DNA of 9,635 nt from Pseudobdellovibrionaceae bacterium (GTDB taxonomy: Bacteria; Bdellovibrionota; Bdellovibrionia; Bdellovibrionales; Bdellovibrionaceae): NCBI GenBank assembly GCA_947374445.1, contig CANCBY010000086.1:1-9635 (forward strand), read 5' to 3'. A program made the position numbers and the translations under genes. Within the stretch, counting starts at the first letter, position 1, and each line of letters begins with the position of its first letter. Positions 1-7,209 of this stretch are shown piece after piece. The notes beneath the pieces are model-generated. The model saw only the letters and a list, made by a program, of their open reading frames with translations. It did not search any database and was not told the DNA's origin.

Positions 1-1458
1 CCAGCAGAAGAGATTGTTCTCACCTGGTTGATTCAGCCCGAAGCTTGGGAGGGCAAAGAGCTTGTTGAGATCAAGCACAATCTCGTCAAAAAAGCTCTGA
101 AGCTTGAAAACGAAAGAAAATATTTTACCTTGAAAGAAATTTGGAGCAATGACCGCTTGCCACTGTTGATGCAAGATCTGCAGAGCAAGCGTGAGACCAA
201 AGAAAAATTAGATCCCTACTATCAAGCGATTCAGCGCCTTGAGGGACAGCTTTACACTTTCCGTGAAATTGCCTCAGGTAAAATGATTCGCTTGGTGCCC
301 TCTCAAGACTCTCAAGTTTCGTCGTGGACCTCGGTGACGGAGTTGAGTCCTGAGTTGCAAGAGTCATTTGCTGGGATTACAAAAAGCTTCATCGAGATGT
401 TGGCCGCGACAGCGGCTGGCGGCGACGTTGTTGCTGCCGAAAAAAAGATCGACCTTGCTGCCTCTAGTTTTGCAGTTTTAGCCAAGGCACAAAATCCTCA
501 AATGTATCCTGCAGAGTCCGACATCGCGCTCGAAGTGTTTTATAATAATTTTCATCCTTACCGTTGGGCCTGGGTGTTTTATATTTTTGCCGTGGTGGCT
601 TTGGGCTTGCAGTGGATCTTGAATCGCCCTCTATTATATAGAGTGGGTTGGGGCTTGGTTTTGTGCGGATTTTCTGTGCACATCTCCGGCATGGTGATGC
701 GCATGATGTTGATGGGGCGCCCACCTGTCACAAATATGTATGAGACCGTTGTTTGGGTGGCTTTCGGAACCGTCCTTTTTTCGATGGCGATCGAAGCCTT
801 TTACCGTTGGAAGTTTGTATTAATGGCGGGCGCGATGGTTGGCGCATTTTGCTTGGTTTTGGCGAACATGGCGCCAGCTGTTTTGGATGGGAGTCTTCAG
901 CCACTAGAGCCTGTTCTGCGCTCAAACTATTGGCTGACCATTCACGTGATGACGATCACGATCAGTTACGCGGCATTTTTCTTGGCCTTTGCGCTAGGTG
1001 ATTTGGGTTTAATTTATTTCGCTCGAGGAGAAAAAAAACACGAAGCCGAAATCAAAGCGATCGTTCTTGGACTTTATCGTTCCATGCAAATTGGTGTGGC
1101 GTTTTTGGCGCCTGGAATTATTTTGGGCGGAATTTGGGCAGATTACTCTTGGGGCCGTTTTTGGGGATGGGACCCGAAAGAGACTTGGGCTTTGATTGCA
1201 CTGCTTGGTTATGTGGCAGTTCTTCATGGGCGCCTAGCGGGATTACTCAAAGATTTTGGAATGGTGGTTGCCTCAATTTTGACATTTTCACTCGTAATTA
1301 TGGCGTGGTACGGAGTGAATTTTGTGCTCGGCGCGGGACTGCATTCTTATGGATTCGGCGCGGGTGGAATTGAGTATGTGGCTGGTTTTGTGGCACTTCA
1401 TATTTTGTCAGTCGTGTTCGTTGCAGTGTTGCGTCAGGGCAAACTGAAAGCCAATTGA
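1..1458 (+). CDS. ccsA: Cytochrome c biogenesis protein, CcsA/CcsBA type (System II heme lyase), 5' partial
   Basis: Membrane protein that carries heme across the inner membrane and attaches it to CXXCH apocytochromes. The frame is open from base 1, so the true start is upstream; the TTG at 28 is probably an internal Leu codon. The visible 485 residues begin with about 180 hydrophilic residues (extracytoplasmic in fused CcsBA proteins), then a run of hydrophobic helices from about base 565 to the end. The diagnostic tryptophan-rich WWD motif, WGRFWGWDPKETWALI, lies at 1150-1197. Three histidines sit where the family has heme ligands: codons 679-681 (HISGM), 943-945 (LTIHVMT) and 1342-1344 (GLHSYG). 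The length of the N-terminal region suggests a fused ResB-CcsA protein, but the ResB part would lie outside the window, so fusion is inference. It stands 128 bp upstream of actA, whose operon encodes six c-type heme sites, a sensible functional partner. Family identity is secure; the exact subfamily less so. Confidence 0.93.
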   Translation, partial: PAEEIVLTWLIQPEAWEGKELVEIKHNLVKKALKLENERKYFTLKEIWSNDRLPLLMQDLQSKRETKEKLDPYYQAIQRLEGQLYTFREIASGKMIRLVPSQDSQVSSWTSVTELSPELQESFAGITKSFIEMLAATAAGGDVVAAEKKIDLAASSFAVLAKAQNPQMYPAESDIALEVFYNNFHPYRWAWVFYIFAVVALGLQWILNRPLLYRVGWGLVLCGFSVHISGMVMRMMLMGRPPVTNMYETVVWVAFGTVLFSMAIEAFYRWKFVLMAGAMVGAFCLVLANMAPAVLDGSLQPLEPVLRSNYWLTIHVMTITISYAAFFLAFALGDLGLIYFARGEKKHEAEIKAIVLGLYRSMQIGVAFLAPGIILGGIWADYSWGRFWGWDPKETWALIALLGYVAVLHGRLAGLLKDFGMVVASILTFSLVIMAWYGVNFVLGAGLHSYGFGAGGIEYVAGFVALHILSVVFVAVLRQGKLKAN

Positions 1459-1526
1459 TTCTCAGGACATAAGGCTTTACTTTATGGCTTCAATAAAACT
1501 GATCGATCGCATCAATTAGCCGGTCA

Positions 1527-1576
1527 TTGAGGTTATAATTGAAGTTATATTTGAGGCTATAAATTGAGCCTATATA
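1527..1576. repeat. Four tandem 12-13 bp AT-rich repeats upstream of actA
   Basis: Four consecutive copies of a unit close to TTGAGGYTATAW run head to tail: 1527-1538, 1539-1550 (12 bp each), 1551-1563 and 1564-1576 (13 bp each, one extra A). Every copy starts with TTGA and contains TATA. The array ends in the actA ribosome binding site. It could be a set of operator sites, a slipped-strand duplication, or a leader RNA structure. No known regulator site is recognised. Confidence 0.75.
1534..1539 (+). promoter_or_regulatory. Candidate -10 box (TATAAT) for the act operon
   Basis: A perfect sigma-70-type TATAAT lies 47 bp upstream of the actA start, within the first repeat unit. No good -35 hexamer stands 16-18 bp upstream (the 17-bp-spaced hexamer at 1511-1516 is ATCAAT), and there is no TGN extension. 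A promoter is expected here because actA begins a tightly packed operon after a 128 bp gap. The box may instead simply be part of the AT-rich repeat. Confidence 0.35.
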
Positions 1577-1577
1577 A
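1545..1577 (+). promoter_or_regulatory. Possible leader hairpin next to the actA ribosome binding site
   Basis: TTATAT (1545-1550) can pair with ATATAA (1572-1577), and AGGCT (1554-1558) with AGCCT (1567-1571), leaving a three-base TTG bulge (1551-1553) and an eight-base loop (1559-1566). The 11 pairs are mostly A-T, so stability is modest. The 3' arm runs into the AAGGA at 1576-1580, so folding could reduce ribosome access. Pairing is seen; regulation is inference. Confidence 0.35.
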
Positions 1578-1580
1578 GGA
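1576..1580 (+). promoter_or_regulatory. Shine-Dalgarno of actA
   Basis: AAGGA lies six bases before the ATG at 1587. It favours this start over the in-frame ATG codons at 1599 and 1629, which would give a shorter signal peptide. Confidence 0.7.
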
Positions 1581-1586
1581 AGCTGT

Positions 1587-2204
1587 ATGCAAAAGAAAAT
1601 GCAATCTGAACGGCCATCAATTCTTCGTATGAATATACTGAGTAAGAATGGGGCTGCAATCATGTTCGCCGCTCTTGTTTGTTTGGCGATGACAACTCTG
1701 ACGGGCTGCCGTTCTGAGCTGATGGAAAAATTGGGATGGGGTAGCTTCGGTTACAACCAAGGTTATTCTCCGACTCAGCCCATTGCTTTCGATCACTCCC
1801 TTCACGTGGGGCAAAATCAAATTCAATGTCAGTATTGCCACAATCAAGTCGAGCGTTCGAAAGATTCAAATATTCCTGCTCTTTCAACATGTATGAATTG
1901 CCATTTGGTGATTCGCAATAAGCCAGGCACAAGCGAGCCAAGTCCAGAGATCGCAAAGCTTGTTGATGCTTACACTGAAGGAAAATCTATTGAATGGGTT
2001 AAAGTTCATATGCTCCCAGATCATGCGCATTTCAATCACGCGGCCCATTTGGCCAAAGGTGTGAACTGCCAGACTTGCCATGGTCCTGTTGAGACAATGA
2101 AAAAAGTTTACCAATATTCGAATTTGTCGATGGGCTGGTGTGTGAATTGTCACCGTCAACCAGAAAACAAAGCCCCTCTCAACTGTTCAACCTGCCACCA
2201 CTAA
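1587..2204 (+). CDS. actA: ACIII subunit ActA, pentaheme cytochrome c lipoprotein
   Basis: Periplasmic electron-transfer subunit of Alternative Complex III, relaying electrons from the ActB Fe-S clusters toward the acceptor cytochrome or oxidase. The 205 residues contain five CXXCH heme c sites: CQYCH (81-85), CMNCH (102-106), CQTCH (161-165), CVNCH (185-189) and CSTCH (200-204). Other histidines that could be axial ligands include those in FDHSLH (68-73) and HAHFNHAAH (146-154). The N-terminus has a hydrophobic segment (about 22-38) ending in a lipobox-like TLTGC with Cys41, which suggests a lipid-anchored protein rather than only a membrane helix. The 40-residue leader is long for a lipoprotein signal; a start at Met15 would give a more usual length, but the ribosome binding site supports 1587. 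First gene of the act operon, 13 bp before actB. Heme count and position match ActA of other ACIII loci. Confidence 0.93.
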   Translation: MQKKMQSERPSILRMNILSKNGAAIMFAALVCLAMTTLTGCRSELMEKLGWGSFGYNQGYSPTQPIAFDHSLHVGQNQIQCQYCHNQVERSKDSNIPALSTCMNCHLVIRNKPGTSEPSPEIAKLVDAYTEGKSIEWVKVHMLPDHAHFNHAAHLAKGVNCQTCHGPVETMKKVYQYSNLSMGWCVNCHRQPENKAPLNCSTCHH

Positions 2205-2217
2205 GAGAGCTTGAACC

Positions 2218-5200
2218 ATGTCTGAAATACACAACGAAAATACTCCTGATGTGAACACTCCAAAAACTCCACGCGATAACAAATATTGGTTGTCGTTAGA
2301 GCAGTGGGGTGGAGATCCTGAATTCCAAAAATTGGCAGAGACAGAATTTTTGTCTTCGCCTATCCGCGAAGGCGCTGAATCAGAAGGCCAAGACGGTTGG
2401 GCTCGCCGTGAGTTTTTAAAACTCATGGGTGCATCCCTTGCGATGGCAACAGCTGGTTGCATTCGCAGGCCCGTGCAAAAGATTGTCCCTTACAACAAAC
2501 AGCCAGAAGAAGTAACTCATGGAGTTTCAAGTTTTTACACTTCGACTTGGTCTGATGGTGTTGAGACTTTTGGTCTTTTGGTAAAATCCCGCGAAGGGCG
2601 CCCAACAAAAGTTGAAGGCAATCCCAATCATGCTCTGAGCAAAGGTGGATTGTCGGCGCGAGCACAAGCACACATTCTTTCGCTCTATGATCCTGAGCGT
2701 TTGCAGGGTCCAAAGCACAACCTACAGAACAAAGAAAAAACCAACCGCGATACAATCTCTGCAAAATGGGAAGACATCGATGCTGCTGCAGTGAAACAAC
2801 TGAAAAAAGGCGGAGTGGTTGTCTTGACTGGCAATTTGGCTTCGCCTGCAACTCGCGCTGTTGTCAGTGATTTTTGCCAAGGCTTTAAAGCTCAACATAT
2901 CACTTGGGAGCCTTTGGCTCACGATGAAATCCGCGAAGGACAGCGCGCCTCTTTTGGCGATGATGTTGTTCCGTACTATCGCTTTGATGATGCCAAAGTG
3001 ATTGTTTCTGTCGACGCAGATTTCTTGGGAACTTGGCTTGCGCCAACCACTTTCACGAAACAATTTGCTGATGGCCGAAGAAATCCTAAGACCATGTCTA
3101 AGCTTGTTGTCTTTGATTCGGGCTACTCACTGACAGGTGCTAATGCTGACGTCCGTGTTCGCATCAAACCTTCTCAGCAGCTTGATGTTTTGATGGGCTT
3201 GGCTCATGAGATCGTTGTTAAAAAATCTTTCGGTAAATATGCAGGCAACTCTGCGGTCAAGACTGCTCTTGAGCCTTATGCTGGTGCTTCTGCTAAGCTT
3301 TCAATCTCTAAAGAAGCTTGGCAAAAACTTGTCGATGATTTGATTCACTTTAAAGGCAAATCACTTGTGGTTGCTGGTGGATTGCAAACTCGCACCGAGT
3401 GGTCACACGAAGTGCAAGTAGCTGCAAACTTTTTGAACGCAGCTCTTGGCAACGACGGCGCAACTGTTGATGCAAAAATTCCACTCACTTCGGTAAGGGC
3501 TTCTAATAAAGAGTTCTTGGGTCTGATCGAAGATCTGAATGCGGGCAAAGTAAAAACAGTGATCATCCATAAAACAAATCCTGCTTACTCTGCAATAAAC
3601 TCTGGCTTTACGGCTGCTTTGAAAAAAGCTGAGATGGTGTTCTACACTGGCGACCGTATGGATGAGACCGGCAAACAAGCCGATTATCTGATTCCAGACA
3701 ATCACGCGATGGAAGCTTGGGGCGATAGCGAATCATATAAAGACGTGATCAGCTTGCAGCAGCCAACAATTCGCCCAATGTATGACACTCGCTCTGTGCA
3801 GTTGTCGTTGATGACTTGGGCGTTTATGGCAGAGACCGGTCCTAAGCGTTTGACCACTCCAGAGACTTTCTACGATTACCTTCGCAATTACTGGAAAGAT
3901 GATGTTCACCCTAAGTTTGGTAAGGGCAAAGCCTTTGAGGACTTCTGGGAAGAGGCTCTTCAAAACGGTGCTATTGGTGTTGCAAACCTTGAAAAAGGTA
4001 GCAGCGAGAGAAATTTCAAAGTCGAGGCTCTCTCTGCGATCAAACCAGTTAAAGCTCAAGGTATGGAGCTGGTTCTTCATCCAACATCAATGTTCATGGA
4101 TGGGACTCTGTCGAATGTTTCATGGTTGAATGAGCTTCCAGACCCAGTGACAAAAGTTGTTTGGGATAACTACGCAAGTCTTTCGATCAAAACAGCGGAA
4201 ATGATGAAAATCGCTCAAGGTGATGTGCTTGAGATCAAAGTTGGCGAATCGACTTTGAAGGTTCCAGCTTTGATTCAGCCAGGGCTTCATGATGATGTTG
4301 TTGCTATCGCGGTCGGCTACGGTCGCACAGCAGGTGGCAAAGTTACTAACGGCGTGGGCAGCAATGCCTACGAGCTTGTTCAGTATAACAAAACAGGCGC
4401 TGTTTACTCTGGTCTTCAAGCGACTGTGACTAAGACAGGTTTGAAAACAAAACTTGCAACGACTCAGTCTCATCATTCAATGGAAGGCCGCAAGATGGTG
4501 GCTGAAGCCACTTTGAATGAGTACGTTAAAGACGAAGCGGCTAATAACCATAAACACAAAATCTGGTCTATTTGGTCAGGTCATCAGTACAACGGCAACA
4601 AGTGGGGCATGGCGGTTGATCTCAACACTTGCACCGGTTGCTCGGCTTGTATGGTGGCATGTCAGTCTGAAAACAACATCACTGTTGTCGGTAAAAAATA
4701 TGTTCTTGAAGGCCGTGAGATGCACTGGATCCGTATCGACAGATATTATGTCGGCAGCCCAGAAGATGCTCATGCGGTATTTCAACCAGTTATGTGTCAA
4801 CACTGTGACAACGCTCCTTGTGAGACCGTTTGTCCGGTACTTGCAACTGTTCACTCAAGCGAGGGCTTGAATGACATGGTTTACAACCGTTGCGTTGGAA
4901 CAAGATATTGCTCGAACAACTGTCCCTACAAAGTGCGCAGGTTCAATTGGTTCAACTACGCAAAACTGATCGAGAAGCCAATGCATTTAGCTCTCAACCC
5001 TGAAGTGACTGTTCGTCCTCGTGGGGTGATGGAGAAGTGCACGTTCTGTACTCACAGAATCAAAGAAGCTCGTGTTAAATCACGTGTTGAAAACCGCGAA
5101 CTCAAAGACGGCGATGTCAAAGTAGCTTGTGAGCAAAGCTGTCCAACGGGAGCAATCACATTTGGTGACATGAACGATCCTACGAGCCGTGTGGCAAAAA

Positions 5201-5334
5201 TCTTCAATGAAGACAAGCGTGCTTACGCGCTTCTTGAAGAGTTCCATGCCGCTCCATCAGTACGTTATATGACAAAAATCAGAAATAATGACAAAGGCGG
5301 CGAGACAGCTAGCCACGGCGGAGGTCATTCATGA
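2218..5334 (+). CDS. actB: ACIII subunit ActB, molybdopterin-oxidoreductase-like/Fe-S fusion protein
   Basis: Large periplasmic subunit of ACIII carrying the Fe-S wire between the quinol site and the hemes. Residues 1-60 form the N-terminal extension typical of this family (YWLSLEQWGGDPEF at 23-36). A Tat motif follows (WARREFLKLMG, Arg63-Arg64), then a lipobox-like ATAGC with Cys81. Residues about 85-780 resemble a molybdopterin oxidoreductase fold but hold only one cysteine (Cys220), with no N-terminal Fe-S motif; known ACIII ActB has no Mo cofactor there. Residues about 795-1000 are a ferredoxin-like domain with 15 ligand cysteines: 805, 808, 811, 815; 860, 863, 868, 872; 892, 898, 902; 941, 944; 971, 975. 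Thr895 stands where a 16th cysteine would be, which fits three [4Fe-4S] and one [3Fe-4S] cluster, as in known ACIII structures. The stop overlaps the actC start by 4 bp (ATGA). The upstream ribosome binding site is weak (AAGAGA at 2203-2208). Confidence 0.95.
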   Translation: MSEIHNENTPDVNTPKTPRDNKYWLSLEQWGGDPEFQKLAETEFLSSPIREGAESEGQDGWARREFLKLMGASLAMATAGCIRRPVQKIVPYNKQPEEVTHGVSSFYTSTWSDGVETFGLLVKSREGRPTKVEGNPNHALSKGGLSARAQAHILSLYDPERLQGPKHNLQNKEKTNRDTISAKWEDIDAAAVKQLKKGGVVVLTGNLASPATRAVVSDFCQGFKAQHITWEPLAHDEIREGQRASFGDDVVPYYRFDDAKVIVSVDADFLGTWLAPTTFTKQFADGRRNPKTMSKLVVFDSGYSLTGANADVRVRIKPSQQLDVLMGLAHEIVVKKSFGKYAGNSAVKTALEPYAGASAKLSISKEAWQKLVDDLIHFKGKSLVVAGGLQTRTEWSHEVQVAANFLNAALGNDGATVDAKIPLTSVRASNKEFLGLIEDLNAGKVKTVIIHKTNPAYSAINSGFTAALKKAEMVFYTGDRMDETGKQADYLIPDNHAMEAWGDSESYKDVISLQQPTIRPMYDTRSVQLSLMTWAFMAETGPKRLTTPETFYDYLRNYWKDDVHPKFGKGKAFEDFWEEALQNGAIGVANLEKGSSERNFKVEALSAIKPVKAQGMELVLHPTSMFMDGTLSNVSWLNELPDPVTKVVWDNYASLSIKTAEMMKIAQGDVLEIKVGESTLKVPALIQPGLHDDVVAIAVGYGRTAGGKVTNGVGSNAYELVQYNKTGAVYSGLQATVTKTGLKTKLATTQSHHSMEGRKMVAEATLNEYVKDEAANNHKHKIWSIWSGHQYNGNKWGMAVDLNTCTGCSACMVACQSENNITVVGKKYVLEGREMHWIRIDRYYVGSPEDAHAVFQPVMCQHCDNAPCETVCPVLATVHSSEGLNDMVYNRCVGTRYCSNNCPYKVRRFNWFNYAKLIEKPMHLALNPEVTVRPRGVMEKCTFCTHRIKEARVKSRVENRELKDGDVKVACEQSCPTGAITFGDMNDPTSRVAKIFNEDKRAYALLEEFHAAPSVRYMTKIRNNDKGGETASHGGGHS

Positions 5335-6686
5335 TCAAGCGCAATCAGTTGGTTCTTGGAAACAAGAGCCTCAAACAAATCACTGAAGATATCGTAGCTC
5401 CTCTTGAGAGACTTCCTTCAAAAGGTTGGCTGGGAATGTTCTTGTCAGCAAAGGCATTGTTCCTTTTTTACATCATTACGATTGCTATCGTTGTCAGCAC
5501 AGGGATGGGTCTCTTGGGTGTGAATCATCCAGTCGGCTGGGGAACGATGATCATCACGTTCGTCTTCTGGATCGGTATCGGTCATGCCGGCACTTTGATC
5601 TCTGCGGTTCTATTTTTGTTCCGACAAAAATGGAGAACTTCAGTGGCAAGAACAGCCGAAGCGATGACCGTTTTCGCGGTTATGACAGCGGGACTTTTTC
5701 CGTTGATGCATACAGGTCGTCCATGGCTTGATTTTTGGTTGTTTCCATACCCGAATCAGCGCGGTCCTTTGTGGGTGAACTTTAGATCTCCATTGTTATG
5801 GGACGTTTTTGCCGTATCGACTTACGCGACCGTGTCTATGGTTTTTTGGTACATCGGACTTGTTCCTGATTTTGCCACGATCAGAGACCGTGCAAAAAAT
5901 AATATCCGCCGCATAGTCTATGGTGCTTTGTCACTGGGCTGGCGCGGGACTGCTAAAAACTGGTCACACTATGAGATGTTGTACTTGTTGCTAGCAGGTC
6001 TTTCGACACCGTTGGTTCTTTCGGTGCATACCATCGTCTCTTTTGACTTTGCGGTTTCAAATCTTCCGGGCTGGCACACGACGATCTTTCCTCCGTACTT
6101 CGTTGCGGGCGCGATCTTCTCTGGTTTCGGAATGGTTGTGACTTTGATGACTCTGGTTCGCATCGGCTTTCCTGAGTTCAAAGATTACGTCACTATTGAC
6201 CACATGGAAGTGATGAACAAAATCATCATGACCACGGGTTTGATGGTTGGTTACGCTTACGGTTCTGAGTTCTTTATCGCTTGGTACTCTGGCAACGCCT
6301 ATGAGAAGTACGCGTTCATTAATCGCGCGATGGGGCCTTATGCATGGTCTTATTGGATCATGATCAGCTGTAACGTTATTATCCCACAGCTTTTCTGGTT
6401 CAAAAAATTCCGTCGCAGCATTCCTGTGATGTTCGTAGTTTCAATTTTCGTAAATATTGGAATGTGGTTTGAGCGTTTTGTGATCACTGTGACTTCATTG
6501 CACAGAGATTTCTTACCTTCAAACTGGGGCATGTACGCTTGGAGCAGGTACGATACCGCGATCCTTGTGGGAAGTTTCGGTATGTTTCTAACATTGTTCT
6601 TACTTTATCTTCGTTTGTTCCCGGCGATTTCAATTGCTGAGGTTAAGCCTGTGAAGAACGTCGGTTATGAAGGAGGGCACCACTAA
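5331..6686 (+). CDS. actC: ACIII subunit ActC, NrfD/PsrC-type quinol-oxidising membrane protein
   Basis: Integral membrane subunit that binds and oxidises menaquinol or ubiquinol on the periplasmic side and passes electrons to ActB. About ten hydrophobic helices can be read (roughly residues 36-60, 70-97, 109-128, 155-178, 213-236, 252-278, 298-318, 338-356, 363-383, 409-430). Polar residues within conserved stretches are candidates for quinol binding or proton transfer: His85 (GHAGT), His127 (MHTGRPW), Asp158 (LLWDVF), His233 and Asp239 (SVHTIVSFDF), and Glu381-Arg382 (MWFERF). The motif FPPYFVAGAI (253-262) is typical of ACIII ActC. The 451-residue length is normal. A good ribosome binding site, GGAGG at 5320-5324, lies inside the last codons of actB. 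The TAA stop shares its last base with the actD ATG. Polysulfide or nitrite reductase PsrC/NrfD is excluded by the surrounding act gene set. Confidence 0.95.
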   Translation: MIKRNQLVLGNKSLKQITEDIVAPLERLPSKGWLGMFLSAKALFLFYIITIAIVVSTGMGLLGVNHPVGWGTMIITFVFWIGIGHAGTLISAVLFLFRQKWRTSVARTAEAMTVFAVMTAGLFPLMHTGRPWLDFWLFPYPNQRGPLWVNFRSPLLWDVFAVSTYATVSMVFWYIGLVPDFATIRDRAKNNIRRIVYGALSLGWRGTAKNWSHYEMLYLLLAGLSTPLVLSVHTIVSFDFAVSNLPGWHTTIFPPYFVAGAIFSGFGMVVTLMTLVRIGFPEFKDYVTIDHMEVMNKIIMTTGLMVGYAYGSEFFIAWYSGNAYEKYAFINRAMGPYAWSYWIMISCNVIIPQLFWFKKFRRSIPVMFVVSIFVNIGMWFERFVITVTSLHRDFLPSNWGMYAWSRYDTAILVGSFGMFLTLFLLYLRLFPAISIAEVKPVKNVGYEGGHH

Positions 6687-7207
6687 TGGCATCCTGGAAA
6701 TACGGCATGGCCGGAATTTTTGAAACAGAAGAGTCTATCATCAAAGCGGCATACAAAACCCGCGAGATGGGCTTTAAAAACTTTGAAGCCATTTCTCCCT
6801 ACCCAATTCATGGCATGGAAGAGGCCTGTGCGATCAAACGCTCATGGATTCCCTATGTCACTTTTAGCGCTGCTCTTGTGGGACTTGCAGGAGCATTGGC
6901 TCTGACCTATTGGACTTCGGCAGTTGACTGGGCGATCAATGTGGGTGGAAAGCCATTCTTCTCTCTGCCTGCGTTTATTCCGATTATGTTTGAGCTGACA
7001 GTTTTGTTTGCAGCCCTCACAAGTGTTGGAGCCATGCTTTATGCTTGCGGTATTCCAAGAATTGATCCGCCGATCATTGATAAAGATCTAACTTGTTCAA
7101 AGTTTGCGATTTTTATTCCTAATGATGACAGCGGCTATGATGAATCAAAAATCAGTGACATGTTCAGAGCGCTTGGTGCTTCTGAAGTAAAAAAGGCGGA
7201 GTTCTAA
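6686..7207 (+). CDS. actD: ACIII subunit ActD, DUF3341 membrane protein
   Basis: Small ACIII membrane subunit, thought to be structural; no redox centre is visible. The 173 residues comprise a cytoplasmic N-terminal segment (1-52; FETEESIIKAAYKTREMGF resembles a small alpha/beta fold) with a SPYPIHGMEEA stretch, two membrane helices (about 55-75 and 96-121) flanking the family hallmark GGKPFFSLPAFIPIMFE (87-103), and a hydrophilic C-terminal domain after GIPRIDPP that may fold back on the N-terminal part. The start is fixed by AAGGAGGG at 6670-6677, eight bases from the ATG and overlapping the end of actC. It is 2 bp from actE. Identity rests on the hallmark motif plus its position between actC and actE. 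Confidence 0.93.
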   Translation: MASWKYGMAGIFETEESIIKAAYKTREMGFKNFEAISPYPIHGMEEACAIKRSWIPYVTFSAALVGLAGALALTYWTSAVDWAINVGGKPFFSLPAFIPIMFELTVLFAALTSVGAMLYACGIPRIDPPIIDKDLTCSKFAIFIPNDDSGYDESKISDMFRALGASEVKKAEF

Positions 7208-7209
7208 TC

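Noticed and set aside
28..30. TTG as the start codon of the first gene
   Set aside because: The frame is open to base 1, no ribosome binding site precedes the TTG, and the sequence before it reads as protein continuing into the same domain; a 5' partial gene is more likely.
1468..1486. Possible terminator after the ccs gene (CATAA/TTATG, 9-base loop)
   Set aside because: A stem of only five A-T rich pairs with no T-run; too weak to call. The neighbouring GGCTT copies are direct, not inverted.
1527..1576. CRISPR array
   Set aside because: Units are 12-13 bp and directly adjacent with no spacers.
4517..4870. 117-codon + strand open frame within actB
   Set aside because: It is out of frame over the Fe-S domain of actB, whose cysteine motifs are intact in the main frame; a shadow frame.
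2218..5334. Mo-dependent reductase (polysulfide, DMSO or formate dehydrogenase) plus NrfD partner
   Set aside because: The Mo-like domain lacks Fe-S and metal ligand cysteines, and the neighbours are the pentaheme, DUF3341 and monoheme subunits specific to ACIII.
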